Assembly (NCBI RefSeq): GCF_024679245.1
Contig: NC_090173.1
Span: forward strand, 5,948,428 to 6,012,427
From: Pseudorasbora parva
Lineage: Eukaryota > Chordata > Actinopteri > Cypriniformes > Gobionidae
Length of the DNA: 64,000 bases
Reading direction: 5' to 3'
Each line of letters opens with the position of its first letter. Position 1 is the stretch's first letter. A program made the translations under genes and the position numbers. The notes beneath the pieces were generated by a model that saw only the letters and a program-made list of their open reading frames with translations, was not told where the DNA came from and ran no database searches. Shown piece by piece: positions 45,149 to 57,119 of this stretch.

Positions 45149-46145
45149 ACCACCTCAACTTGTTAAAAAAGTGGTCAGAGGCGGAGTCTGTGATGCTAGC
45201 GACGGTAGTTAGCGGAGAGGAGGATCTCGGGCCAGAAGCGGTTCAAAAACCTCAATCTTTCGTTCTGGCCCCGGGGGGGGATCACCTCTCACCCTCGCAG
45301 CTCACCGACATACGAACGTTACAGGCAGCTTTTGCGGACGTGTTCTCGCCCCTACCGGGTCGCACCGACCTCATTCAGCACCACGTTGAGACGGAGCCGG
45401 GCGTGGTCATTCGCAGCCGGCCGTATCGTTTGCCAGAACACAAGAAAAAAGTAGTTCAGGCAGAATTAGAGGCTATGTTGGATATGGGCGTAATAGAAGA
45501 GTCTAGCAGTGATTGGGCGAGCCCGATAGTTTTGGTTCCAAAGCCTGACGGCTCGGTCCGGTTCTGTGTAGACTACAGAAAGGTGAACGCGGTGTCAAAA
45601 TTTGATGCGTACCCAATGCCGAGGATTGACGAACTGCTTGATCGGCTAGGAACCGCTCGCTTTTATTCGACACTGGATTTAACAAAGGGCTATTGGCAGA
45701 TCCCCTTGTCTCCAATGTCTAAAGAAAAAAACGCTTTCACCACGCCGTTCGGATTACACCAATTCGTCACCCTTCCTTTCGGCTTGTTCGGGGCGCCCGC
45801 AACCTTCCAGCGTCTGATGGACAGAATTTTCCGGCCGCATGCTGCATATGCCGCTGCGTACTTGGATGATATCATCATCTACAGTACAGACTGGCAGCGA
45901 CATATGCAGCATTTGCGGGCTGTCCTGAAGTCGCTGAGAAGGGCGGGGCTCACGGCAAACCCTAAGAAATGTGCGATTGGGCGGGTGGAAGTAAGATATC
46001 TGGGCTTCCACTTGGGTCATGGACAGGTGCGTCCCCAAATTGATAAGACGGCAGCGATTGCAACCTGTCCAAGGCCCAAGACCAAAAAGGAGGTTAGACA
46101 GTTCCTGGGGCTAGCGGGATATTACAGAAGGTTTGTGCCTTTTTT
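45149..46145 (+). pseudogene. Gmr1-like reverse transcriptase, truncated
   Basis: Pol continues after the CACTA element with YHLNLLKKWSE and a protease-RT-type linker. The RT core is complete: GVIEESSSDWASPIVLVPKP, RFCVDYRKVN, STLDLTKGYWQIPL (D), TTPFGLHQFVTLPFGLFGAPA and the catalytic YLDDIIIYS, followed by KKCAIGRVEVRYLGFHLG. It stops at the thumb motif FLGLAGYYRRFVP, where the sequence switches to the Tc1 transposase. RNase H and the 3' LTR are missing. RT lies downstream of integrase in one register, the Gmr1-type order. Confidence 0.85.
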
Positions 46146-46488
46146 TTAACAGAGGGACTTTGCGGGGGATTCTTGAAAATAGATTAGCTTCACACAGACG
46201 TCTTCTAACTGTCACAGTACTTACAGGTAACTCCAGACTGTCTTTGATCATCCTGGAGGTGATCATTGGCTGAGCCTTTGCCATTCTGGTTATTCTTCTA
46301 TCCATTTTGATGGTTGTCTTCCGTTTTCTTCCACGTCTCTCTGGTTTTGCTCTCCATTTTAAGGCATTGGAGATCATTTTAGCTGAACAGCCTATCATTT
46401 TTTGCACCTCTTTATAGGTTTTCCCCTCTCTAATCAACTTTTTAATCAAAGTACGCTGTTCTTCTGAACAATGTCTTGAACGACCCAT
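46146..46488 (-). pseudogene. Tc1 transposase, N-terminal piece
   Basis: It starts at ATG 46488 (MGRSRHCSEEQRTLIKKLI). It contains a first helix-turn-helix (KTYKEVQKMIGCSAKMISNAL), a GRKRKTT AT-hook-like linker and a second helix-turn-helix (ITSRMIKDSLELPVSTVTVRRRL), the paired-like DNA-binding domain of Tc1 transposases. It breaks off after KVPLLKKRH at the junction with the Gmr1-like element. About 120 residues, including the first catalytic Asp, are absent between this and the C-terminal piece, so a deletion followed or accompanied the insertion. Confidence 0.85.
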
Positions 46489-46827
46489 TTTCCTCAGCTT
46501 TCAAATGCATGTTCAACAAGTGTTGGCTTCATCCTTAAATAGGGGCCACCTGATTCACACCTGTTTCTTCACAAAATTGATGACCTCAGTGATTGAATGC
46601 CACACTGCTGTTTTTTTGAACACACCCCTTTCAACTAATTCAACTAATTGCCCAATTGCACAGCCTTAAGAGCGTGCATATCATGAATGCTGGGTCTCAT
46701 TTGTTTTCTGAGAATCTACTGAACCTACTGGTAACTTGTTTGCCACGTAGCAATAAAAAAATATACGAAAAACCTTGATTATTCTGATTAGTCACATTGT
46801 ACTGCTGTTATTTTGAACAATACTGTA

Positions 46828-47269
46828 TATGAGTGTTTACTGTGTCGTTTGTGTTTAAGCTGGTTACTACTAAATACATGTACACATATTTCTGCTGTAA
46901 AGTTATTTTGTATACGTTATCACTACAAGGGTGAATTCATGTGATGCTGAGATACTGAATACTGCTGAATGCTGTTAAAAGTACAATTAATCTTTTTGTC
47001 ACTTGAGAAGTCATTTAAAAAAGGAGTATTAAAATGTATTTTGATAACTGTTTAAAACAATTAACATTGTATAATGGTAATTAAGTTAAAAAGATCATTT
47101 AGAAAGCATTAAAAATGTCATGTCTCTGGTTGATGTTGAATGCTGAAATGTATGTTTTATTGTATACATTTTTCAAATGTATTCAATACAGACGAGTGAA
47201 GGCGAGAGCTGCGTCATGTGTGTTTTCTAAACCTTCTCCCGTTACTTTTCCCCTTTTAAGGGTACAACA
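46828..47269 (+). repeat. Right LTR of gypsy B, second part
   Basis: It continues 32895 (TATATGAGTG) and lacks the SINE present in the left LTR. It ends GGTACAACA, followed by CTTA. Confidence 0.85.
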
Positions 47270-47273
47270 CTTA

Positions 47274-47396
47274 CGGCGGTAGCTGAGGACATTATTTTTT
47301 CCCAACTGTAGGGGGACCTCGAGAGCAAAAGTTACCCAGTGCTGATTTAAACAAAATTGTGGCTGAAGAGAAAACCCCATTGTTGGATTCTGATAC
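47274..47396. other. Flank of gypsy B
   Basis: Short unique sequence between gypsy B and the first TTAA element. It continues the pre-insertion sequence of about 17927. Confidence 0.4.
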
Positions 47397-47400
47397 TTAA

Positions 47401-48585
47401 AGGGGGGGTGAAACACTCAGTTTCAGTCAGTGTCATGTCAATCTTGAGTACCTATAGAGTAGCATTGCGTCCTGCATATCTCCGAAAAGTCTTTATTTTT
47501 TTAATAATTATATAAGAAAGATGCGCTGTTCCGAGTCTTTCCGAAAAAAGCCGAGCGGGTGGGAGCGTGTCGTGTGAGCGGAGCTAAATAATGACGTGTG
47601 CTCGCTGCTGCTATGTTGAGTCGAGTGCGTCGTAAAGCTGTGTCATCCCTAACAGCGGGAAAAAAACTTTATTCAAAATAAAAATATGGCTTTTAATCAG
47701 ATACAGCCATACATCTATGATCCGGAATCAGACCCAGAGGCTGCAGTTGAACAGGACTAGAGCAGGACGTCTATATGTGGTAAGTTACAAGTTATACACT
47801 AACTATATAATATGCTTAGCGGCTTGTGTTATTTACATATTTATACTTGAATTATATCGTCGTATTTTTGTCTTTGAAGGTGTACATGTGGGAAGTGCAG
47901 TTGTGCACGTGTGTTTGTGTGTTTACGCGTGGTTTGTGTAGACAGTAAGCGGACTAAAAAAAACACAGACATTTGAAGCAGTCTCACTCACCCTTCTAAC
48001 GTTGGGACTGCTCCATCATTCAGCATTAGGCGATTGGGAAAATCCGGCGTCGAGCTGGGCCTTGTTTATGAAACAGTCGGCACCGAAATGCAGCGAACAG
48101 ATATAAACATTCGCGCAACTCAGTTGCTGATCCGGAAAAGCAAATTACATCCACTGTTGCCTTAACGCGGGGTTTTGGAGAATCTGTGCAGGACTGTCTT
48201 GGTCTGGCAACCAAAAACGCACTTTTTTGGTGACATTGTTATGTGCACATTACCTGTCCAGCATCCTACAAGCCAGCGCTTTGATGGGCGTAGCCTGTTA
48301 CTTTCGCTCCCTCTCTCTCTCTCTCTCTCCCTCACGCTCTTCCGGTAGAATTGTCCGTAAGGCCCATACAAGGAAATTCCGCCCCCATTAACGTCAAAGG
48401 GGACGCATGATCTCAAAAAACTTGCCGAAACTTATGACTAACCGGAAGTAGTATTTTTGACAAAGAAATACTCCCATCAAACGTCCACCTTAACTTTTGA
48501 AACTTTGTCTATGTTTAGTATGGGATTCCAAATCTTTAACAGTGTAAAAAGATCAGTATGCATGAAACAGCATTTCACCCCCCCT
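47401..48585 (-). mobile_element. Kolobok-type TTAA element, copy 1
   Basis: The ends are AGGGGGGGTGAAACACTCAG at the left and GCATTTCACCCCCCCT at the right, flanked by TTAA (47397-47400, 48586-48589). The outer few hundred bases match copy 2 (52131-53286). The middle holds a THAP-domain exon on the minus strand. THAP proteins are known from Kolobok transposons, which also use TTAA targets. Confidence 0.75.
47990..48236 (-). pseudogene. THAP zinc-finger domain remnant
   Basis: Minus strand from ATG 48236: MSPKKCVFGCQTKTVLHRFS gives the CX3C pair and the F-x-FPK-type segment. After a one-base slip it reads PALRQQWM, then QQLSCANVYICSLHFGADCF with the CX2H pair. After another slip it reads RLMLNDGAVPTL, containing the AVPTL box that ends THAP domains. 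All C2CH ligands and the AVP box are present, but two frameshifts and one stop (after QQWM) disable it. THAP domains bind DNA in P-element- and Kolobok-type transposases and in host regulators. A donor-like GGTGAGT follows at about 47982. Confidence 0.65.
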
Positions 48586-48589
48586 TTAA

Positions 48590-49005
48590 GGAGGAAATAA
48601 AGAAATCTCAAAGAACTTAGGAAATAAGTATCTACAAGCACTATTAACAAAACAGACGATTTAATGATATTTACAGAACAAACAAAGAATAATAATGGCA
48701 CTGTACTGTAATATTGCAACAGTTTATGCACTGTATAGGCTTTCTGAATCAAACAGCTCACAAGATATAATCAGCATTTGATTAAATGTGGAGGATTTGT
48801 AACTTGCTGTAAATCTCCATCATTTTCCTCTCATTAATGTGAGTGAGTTGAGCCTCTCCGTCTCCTCCTATTCCTCCTCCTATTTCCCTTATTCTCTCTC
48901 GATCTGCGCATTGTTACGAGCCTCCTTCGAGGACAAGTTTGTTTTACTATTAACCATTCAGACTGAACGGGCAGTCGATCTTGTGTTTATTTCTATACCT
49001 GGAAC
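48590..49005. other. Spacer before hAT copy E1
   Basis: No gene seen; CT-rich stretch at 48855-48900. The sequence CCTGGAAC (48998-49005) is duplicated at 50816-50823 around E1. Confidence 0.4.
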
Positions 49006-49212
49006 CAGGCGCGCAGATGGCACTGGGGACGGGGGGGACATGTCCCCCCCAGATTTATAGTGACCCAATCCGTCCCCCGCCCTCACTATCGCTGCGAACG
49101 AGGCAGACGCAGGGTGACACAATAATAATCTACACCGGTCACTATTACTTTGTACCCACGTTCTCACTACACGCTGTTCTGTTGTCAATAAACACACGAT
49201 GCCACCGACGTT

Positions 49213-49289
<77 letters not shown>

Positions 49290-50815
49290 CTTGCAGAGAA
49301 ACTCCGTTATTAACATACTGCGGTGAAAATTTTGAAATGTGGAGTTTTTATATTTTTTTTATATTTATAGCATGATACAGTCCCAACGTCACACCACCAA
49401 GAGTGCCGTTTTCCTGAATAACATCATGACTGAAAATGACACTGATTTCACATGACAGATCCATAAACAATGAATTAACATTAGTCACTTACATTTTAGA
49501 TGCAATATAGACTGTTTTTGCTCCATTTCAGCAGTGAAAAAGTTCCAAAGATCACAGCAGAACTAAAACGCATCTCGCAGAAACAGTGTGTTAATGAATG
49601 AGTCAGCTTTTTGAATGAATCGGTTGAATCAAAGATTCAGTGACCTGTTCGTAAACGACTGCCTCATTCTTGAGTGAATCAGCCGTTTCAACGAATCGAC
49701 TCAATGACTCGTTTACTAGCACGGTCACCTACCGCCACCTACTGGCGGTTAAGTTTCATGTTTAAACATTCTTTCCAAAATTCTTATTTGTATAAAAAAT
49801 ATTTAAAACAATTTCAAAACATTTATTTAATGCAGTTGTAATTTTTCAGTGTAAATTATTTAATTTGATTAGTAACAAACAGCCCTATAGGGTCTTATTC
49901 TAATTTAATTTATTGATCAAATTTAAGTAAATAAAAGGAAAGCTGAAGCACTATATTTAATAAGATTAGAGGAAAAAAATGCCTTTATAAAAGGTAAAAA
50001 TATCACAAATATGCAGATTTAAATATGTCAAAGCTGACTGAACACTGGTGAGAATATTGCTTCAGAATAAATTATATTTAAAATAAATAATTAATAAAAA
50101 ATTCCGGACAAGCAATTTTTTTTACTTGGACAAGTGAACGACAGATTTACTTGTCCAAAGGACAAGCACCTGAACAGGCTTAATGTCGAGCCCTGCTGTA
50201 TAAATGCCACATAAAGACAATGAAGAGACAAAAAACACAACGAACACAAAAAGAATGGGATAAATCAAAAAATGTATCGTCGTCAGGAAATAATGTTTTA
50301 TCTTATCATTTAACCCATTGTACTGTATATTGAGTTTATTGTTGTGTAAGCCACTATAAAAATAATTATAATAAGTAAATTTGTGTGGTGCAAGGTTTAT
50401 GCAAACAACAAATAAAGGCTTACATACACTTTTGACATTTATAGCAGGAAATCATGGTTGCTGTTTTTTTATTGTATGGAGCAACGGAGGATAGTTTCTT
50501 AAATTATGGGCTAGGATGAAAAAAAATTCTTTATATGTCCTACATCATTTGAAAGATATTTATAATCTGTAAATTGCAACAAACTTTAAAAAATTATGAA
50601 ATTTAAAATTAACACTTAAATTTCAAATTTTTAGTTATTCTTATGTTAGGGTGATTACTAGTCAAATAACAGCCCAATCATTAGCCCAAATTACGCAAAA
50701 TAACTACTTGAGCACTAGTTAAAGCCCAAATTACGGCAAATAACAAATTGAGTTTAAATCATTTGCTGACAGCTTGGTCCCCCCCCCCAGTTAAAAATTC
50801 CTATCTGCGCCCCTG
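49006..50815 (+). mobile_element. hAT non-autonomous element E1
   Basis: The left end is CAGGCGCGCAGATGG and the right end CTATCTGCGCCCCTG, with a perfect 8-bp duplication CCTGGAAC on both sides. The 1810 bp contain a CT microsatellite (49217-49276) and a nested older piece of the CAGGGCTCGACATTAA family (about 49390-50195). No transposase frame is present. E2 (52068-55040) is the same element in inverted orientation. Confidence 0.85.
49217..49276 (+). repeat. CT microsatellite in E1
   Basis: About 30 CT units followed by GT units. Its inverted counterpart is at 54772-54831 in E2. Confidence 0.9.
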
Positions 50816-50823
50816 CCTGGAAC

Positions 50824-51660
50824 TGTATTTATTTCTGCATGCGATATAAGACCCACTATAAATTAGAGACAGACTGATGTCGCCACTGATCTTAAACTGC
50901 CGCTGTTTCACTTGTTTTATCGCTCACAGAGTCCGGAGACAAACAGCGTCACGTGACTCATGGCTGGTAAAAGTGAAAGTAAAATATCCGACATTTTGGT
51001 TGAAGCTTCTGACCGAAGACATTTTACTCTCTCCGTGTTGTGTGCTTCTCGGTAAGTTAAATTCGGTTCTATTTCACATATTGTGTTCTGGAAATGAGTG
51101 CCTTAACTAACGTTAGTTAAGTTAGCTAAACTGCTGAACTTAGTTGAGTAGCTGGGTAACAGTTCGGTCTCATTTTTCACTCTCCACTTAATTTAAAAAG
51201 ATTAGCACATTAGCATATCCGATTATTTCACAGACTTGAATATTTATATTTATTTTACCTTTATTTTACCAGGAAAGTCCTAATGAGTTACAATAACTCT
51301 TCTCCCAGGGAGTCATGGCCAAGAATAGTGGACAAAAGTTTCAAAAAAATAAAATATACAAAAAAGACAAGACAGATTACACAATACATCACTGATCTCA
51401 TACACTACACAAGTCATTGTAGGCCTACTTAACGTTTATCGAATACAAACATTGTTAAGAAGCACCTATAGTTAAAACAAGTGCACTGTTCAGTCAGAGA
51501 TGACTTTAAAACATTTTAAAAACTATTTATAGATGGAAGTGATTCTATTACCTTTGTCTCAATAAAACTGAACGAAACTTTTTCAGAAACTATCTCAAAT
51601 ATGCCATTACAAAAGAAGAAAAACACATTGAAAAAAAAAGAACTCAGTCGCACATGTAAC
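50824..51660. other. Spacer between inverted hAT copies, with exon-like island
   Basis: Contains the exon-like segment 50957-51050. The remainder (51060-51660) is AT-rich without recognised features. Confidence 0.35.
50957..51050 (+). other. Possible 5' exon with splice donor
   Basis: ATG at about 50958 opens MAGKSESKISDILVEASDRR HFTLSVLCASR, running directly into a consensus donor GGTAAGTTA (51050-51058). The upstream DNA has CTGTTTCACTTGTTTT, and GTGAAAGTAAAATA falls inside the exon. Both resemble interferon-response elements. No downstream exon was identified and the protein is not recognised, so this may be a fragment of a gene displaced by the surrounding TEs. Confidence 0.25.
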
Positions 51661-52130
51661 AGGATATTTATTTTTATTTTATTTTTATTTTTTTAAGAAT
51701 CCATTTTTCCATTGTTTATTTATAAAGAAACACGACAATGCATAAAAGGCTCCATTACCTTTTTTTTCATGTTTATTACAAACTCTCGTGGAGACAACAG
51801 CATAAACATTAAAATAAAACAGACAAGGCAACAACAAAGTGCAAGTTGACAGTGAGGACGGGAAAGAAAAAGAAAAAAAGGCATTGTTCTCAAAATAAAT
51901 AATGAGTAACAGGATCAAAAACATTTCAGCAGCATAGCAAATATCTTCTATAGTTTGGTTAGAATTTTGGACAAGGTTCATAACATACGAAATTCATTTT
52001 TAAAACAGTTCACATTTGACAATTGTTTTTTCCATTTACTTTTGTGAATGTGGTATTTACCCATAATCAGGGGCACAGATAGGAATTTTTAACTGGGGGG
52101 GGGGGACCAAGCTGTCAGCAAATGATTTAA

Positions 52131-53286
52131 AGGGGGGGTGAAACACTCAGTTTCAGTCAGTGTCATGTCAATCTTGAGTACCTATAGAGTAGCATTGCAT
52201 CCTGCATATCTCCGAAAAGTCTTTATTTTTTTTATAATTATATAAGAAAGATGCGCTGTTCCGAGTCTTTCCGAAAAAAGCCGAGCGGGTGGGGGCGTGT
52301 CGTGTGAGCGGAGCTAAATAATGACGTGTGCAGCAGCGCGCTGCAGTGAGGAAAGTGAGTCGCTCTGTGAGGAAAGTGATTCGCTCAGTGAGGAAAGTGA
52401 TTCGCCCGCCGCGTGAGGAAAGTGATTCGCCCGCCGCGTGAGGAAAGTGATTCGCTCTGTGAGGAAAGTGATTCGCTCAGTGAGGAAAGTGATTCGCCTG
52501 CCGCGTGAGGAAAGTGAGTCGCTCTGTGAGGAAAGTGATTCGCCCGTCGCGTGAGGAAAGTGATTCGCTCAGTGAGGAAAGTGATTCGCCTGCCGCGTGA
52601 GGAAAGTGAGTCGCTCTGTGAGGAAAGTGATTCGCCCGCCGCGTGAGGAAAGTGATTCGCTCTGTGAGGAAAGTGATTCGCTCATTGAGGAAAGTGATTC
52701 GCCCGCCGCGTGAGGAAAGTGAGTCGCTCTGTGAGGAAAGTGATTCGCTCAGTGAGGAAAGTGATTCGCCCGCCGCGTGAGGAAAGTGAGTCGCTCTGTG
52801 AGGAAAGTGATTCGCTCAGTGAGGAAAGTGATTCGCCTGCCGCGTGAGGAAAGTGAGTCGCTCTGTGAGGAAAGTGATTCGCCCGTCGCGTGAGGAAAGT
52901 GCTAATACAGATCGACCGCCGGCCTATCAGTGGGTAAGTCAGTAGCTACTGGTTATATCACCTGTTTAGCATCCTACAAGCCAGCGCTTTGATGGGCGTA
53001 GCCTGTTACTTTCGCTCTCTCCCTCTCTCTCTCTCACGCGCTTCCGGTAGAATTGTCCGTAAGGCCCATACAAGGAAATTCCGCCCCCATTAACGTCAAA
53101 GGGGACGCATGATCTCAAAAAACTTGCCGAAACTTATGACTAACCGGAAGTAGTATTTTTGACAAAGAAATACTCCCATCAAACGTCCACCTTAACTTTT
53201 GAAACTTTGTCTATGTTTAGTATGGGATTCCAAGTCTTTAACAGTGTAAAAAGATCAGTATGTATGAAACAGCATTTCACCCCCCT
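52131..53286 (-). mobile_element. Kolobok-type TTAA element, copy 2, inside E2
   Basis: The ends are identical in type to copy 1 and are flanked by TTAA (52127-52130, 53287-53290). E1 shows the empty site (TTTAAA at about 50753). The THAP-bearing middle of copy 1 is absent; a minisatellite lies there instead. Confidence 0.8.
52340..52910 (+). repeat. 21/25-bp minisatellite in Kolobok copy 2
   Basis: The core GTGAGGAAAGTGATTCGC is followed alternately by TCA, TCT or a CCGCCGC-type end, giving 21- and 25-bp units in a mixed order, roughly 25 copies. The alternation suggests higher-order duplication. Confidence 0.85.
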
Positions 53287-54754
53287 TTAAACTCAATTTG
53301 TTATTTGCCGTAATTTGGGCTTTAACTAGTGCTCAAGTAGTTATTTTGCGTAATTTGGGCTAATGATTGGGCTGTTATTTGACTAGTAATCACCCTAACA
53401 TAAGAATAACTAAAAATTTGAAATTTAAGTGTTAATTTTAAATTTCATAATTTTTTAAAGTTTGTTGCAATTTACAGATTATAAATATCTTTCAAATGAT
53501 GTAGGACATATAAAGAATTTTTTTTCATCCTAGCCCATAATTTAAGAAACTATCCTCCGTTGCTCCATACAATAAAAAAACAGCAACCATGATTTCCTGC
53601 TATAAATGTCAAAAGTGTATGTAAGCCTTTATTTGTTGTTTGCATAAACCTTGCACCACACAAATTTACTTATTATAATTATTTTTATAGTGGCTTACAC
53701 AACAATAAACTCAATATACAGTACAATGGGTTAAATGATAAGATAAAACATTATTTCCTGACGACGATACATTTTTTGATTTATCCCATTCTTTTTGTGT
53801 TCGTTGTGTTTTTTGTCTCTTCATTGTCTTTATGTGGCATTTATACAGCAGGGCTCGACATTAAGCCTGTTCAGGTGCTTGTCCTTTGGACAAGTAAATC
53901 TGTCGTTCACTTGTCCAAGTAAAAAAAATTGCTTGTCCGGAATTTTTTATTAATTATTTATTTTAAATATAATTTATTCTGAAGCAATATTCTCACCAGT
54001 GTTCAGTCAGCTTTGACATATTTAAATCTGCATATTTGTGATATTTTTACCTTTTATAAAGGCATTTTTTTCCTCTAATCTTATTAAATATAGTGCTTCA
54101 GCTTTCCTTTTATTTACTTAAATTTGATCAATAAATTAAATTAGAATAAGACCCTATAGGGCTGTTTGTTACTAATCAAATTAAATAATTTACACTGAAA
54201 AATTACAACTGCATTAAATAAATGTTTTGAAATTGTTTTAAATATTTTTTATACAAATAAGAATTTTGGAAAGAATGTTTAAACATGAAACTTAACCGCC
54301 AGTAGGTGGCGGTAGGTGACCGTGCTAGTAAACGAGTCATTGAGTCGATTCGTTGAAACGGCTGATTCACTCAAGAATGAGGCAGTCGTTTACGAACAGG
54401 TCACTGAATCTTTGATTCAACCGATTCATTCAAAAAGCTGACTCATTCATTAACACACTGTTTCTGCGAGATGCGTTTTAGTTCTGCTGTGATCTTTGGA
54501 ACTTTTTCACTGCTGAAATGGAGCAAAAACAGTCTATATTGCATCTAAAATGTAAGTGACTAATGTTAATTCATTGTTTATGGATCTGTCATGTGAAATC
54601 AGTGTCATTTTCAGTCATGATGTTATTCAGGAAAACGGCACTCTTGGTGGTGTGACGTTGGGACTGTATCATGCTATAAATATAAAAAATATATAAAAAC
54701 TCCACATTTCAAAATTTTCACCGCAGTATGTTAATAACGGAGTTTCTCTGCAAG

Positions 54755-54771
<17 letters not shown>

Positions 54772-54831
<60 letters not shown>
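54772..54831 (+). repeat. GA microsatellite in E2
   Basis: Inverted counterpart of the CT run in E1. Confidence 0.9.
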
Positions 54832-54833
<2 letters not shown>

Positions 54834-55429
54834 AACGTCGGTGGCATCGTGTGTTTATTGACAACAGAACAGCGTGTAGTGAGAACGTGGGTACAAAGTA
54901 ATAGTGACCGGTGTAGATTATTATTGTGTCACCCTGCGTCTGCCTCGTTCGCAGCGATAGTGAGGGCGGGGGACGGATTGGGTCACTATAAATCTGGGGG
55001 GGACATGTCCCCCCCGTCCCCAGTGCCATCTGCGCGCCTGCCCATAATGATGATAAGGTTGATCAGAAGTGAAGGATCCCTCGTTAGTTTAGAATTATAC
55101 ATAAGAATATCTTCTATTGTAAATTGCTCAAGTTCGCTCATTTTATTATTTAACCAGTTGTGTACATCTTCCCAGAACTTCCTACTAACTGAGCAAAGGA
55201 AGAATAAATGCTCTGTTCGTTCTGGGTTTTCATGACAAAAATCGCAAGGGTCAACTTCAAAACCAAATCTACCCCTCAGTGTATCCGCAGATGGATAGTA
55301 ATTGTTAAGAATTTTAAATTGCATTTCTTTTACTTTGGGTGCAATTGGCCATTTTATGAATTTCCAATGTTTTTCAGCAATTGTTGGATTATCTAATATT
55401 TTAAGTTTTATCTTCCTATCATATTCGTG

Positions 55430-55481
<52 letters not shown>

Positions 55482-56553
55482 CCTTTGAAAGCTTTATTTA
55501 AATATTTGCTGTCACATTTTTTGTCTGTAATGTTTCATTCTCCTATCATTAAGTTTGGAAGTTTGATTTGGACATTTGAAAAAATAATTATGTTTTTTAC
55601 CAACTGTAACAAATTCACTGGAATAGATTTACATATTCTCTTATATTCTTTAAGAGAACATTGAATATTATCAAATTTGATTTTTACATCTTTTAACTGT
55701 AGGATTTCACCCTTTATATCTAAAATGTCTTGAACAAAGATAATGCCTTGGTCAAACCGAAGCTGGTTGAACAAAGACTTTTTGTTTGATACAATGACTG
55801 TTATTCCACAAGGTTCACCTTTCGAATTCATGAGCGACTTCAAAATGCGCCCTTCGGTTCTCAGGCATAGGAAGGGTACAGCAGATGGAACCTTCCCATA
55901 ACTTCGCAGCCTTCCCTATCCCAGAATTCATAGCTGGTGGTCCGCATTCCCTCGGCACTCGATCAGATTTCCCAGTTAAATAGCCTATGGTATAGCGGTC
56001 GGTAACTCAAGTGTAGCCTGGATACTATTGAACACAACAGCGCAAGCACTTGAAGTAAATAAAACGTTTTTTGCATTTGCACAGTTCCCAGTTTCCTGCC
56101 CTGAGCAACCAAGATAAACTTTAATTTCCCAATTTTTAAATGCTATTTATTTCTCAACCATTCTCTCAAGAAGATGAATCAGTCCATTATCACCCTTTTC
56201 GCTGTTTCATTCTTTTTTTTCATACACTTTCTTTCCTTCTGTCCGGGACTGTATTTTCGTCCCGCTCCCGCTATGCCGCGCTATAAATTATTTTATTCCC
56301 GACCCGACTGATCCAGCTAAATTTAGATTTTGTTTCCAGAATCTATCTTTTAAATTTCCCTTACAGAAAGAGAGACACTCGGGATAGGAATTGTCCGTGC
56401 AATCATTTTTTTTTTTCTAATAGCCTAGGCTCCTGTCAACACCGTAGCTAAAACAAATATCACAGAAAAATAGGCTAAATCAAATGTGACATCTGTCATT
56501 CAGAATTATAAGAAAAAATGTAAATAAACGAAAACAGCTGACTTGGATGCTAT

Positions 56554-56562
<9 letters not shown>

Positions 56563-56649
<87 letters not shown>
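56563..56649 (+). repeat. TA microsatellite
   Basis: About 43 TA units, followed by four GAAT units. Confidence 0.95.
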
Positions 56650-56652
<3 letters not shown>

Positions 56653-57119
56653 TGAATGAATGAATGTTCTCTGACGACGGTCACCGAAAGATCGATCCTC
56701 CAAAGGCTGAATGCGTGGCTCACACAGAACAATTTATATGGCTAGGCTATAGTATTAGTTTATTATTATTTTTTATGCAAGTTATTTGTAAATTAAACAA
56801 AGAAACTGCTGTCTATTGTTCATTTTCGTTAACTTCAAACGTAGGCTAAATTAAAGAGAAGTGTTGTTCTGTAGCCTACATTGTTTATTTTTGTAATGCA
56901 CGTTATCATTTGTATCTATAGGCTACATTAAACACATTTATAAATGTTTATACATATATTTTCTTGTCAGGTCATTTAAAATGTCTAAATGAAAATAAAT
57001 TGTTCTATAGCCTAACCAAAAATCATGACTATTACTTCTGGAAAAAAAAAATACAATTTGACAAAAAGAAAGTCTCTAAAGGACCATCCATGAAGCCACC
57101 TTCATGATAATCCTCAGTC

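Larger units (their letters stand above)
52068..55040 (-). mobile_element. hAT non-autonomous element E2, inverted copy of E1
   Basis: The left end is CAGGGGCACAGATAGGAA and the right end CATCTGCGCGCCTG, with a perfect 8-bp duplication CCCATAAT (52060-52067, 55041-55048). Without the Kolobok copy 2 inserted at its TTTAAA site, its length equals that of E1. It includes the nested CAGGGCTCGACATTAA-type piece (about 53855-54690, starting at the CAGGGCTCGACATTAAGCC end near 53850) and a GA microsatellite (54772-54831). It is inserted into an L1. Confidence 0.85.
51978..55843 (-). pseudogene. L1 ORF2 C-terminal domain, interrupted
   Basis: The minus strand encodes RFDQGIIFVQDILDIKGEIL, then CSLKEYKRICKSIP. 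After a CA microsatellite insertion (55441-55480) it encodes WKFIKWPIAPKVKEMQFKIL and the cysteine-histidine block CDFCHENPERTEHLFFLC, then SRKFWEDVHNWLNNK and SLLINLIIIMG. E2 inserts here; beyond it the frame continues KYHIHKSKWKKQLSNVNCFK NEF and stops at 51978. The C-X2-C...H...C block and the KYHIHK-K end are typical of the C-terminus of fish L1 ORF2 proteins. RT and endonuclease are absent. Confidence 0.75.
51665..55845 (-). mobile_element. 5'-truncated L1-like LINE, split by hAT E2
   Basis: Minus-strand coding runs 55845 to 55041, is interrupted by E2, and resumes 52067 to 51978 in the same frame. A 3' untranslated region follows to an A-rich tail (minus TAAAAATAAAATAAAAATAA, 51666-51695). 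Only the end of ORF2 is present; the 5' part was never copied or is lost. Confidence 0.75.
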
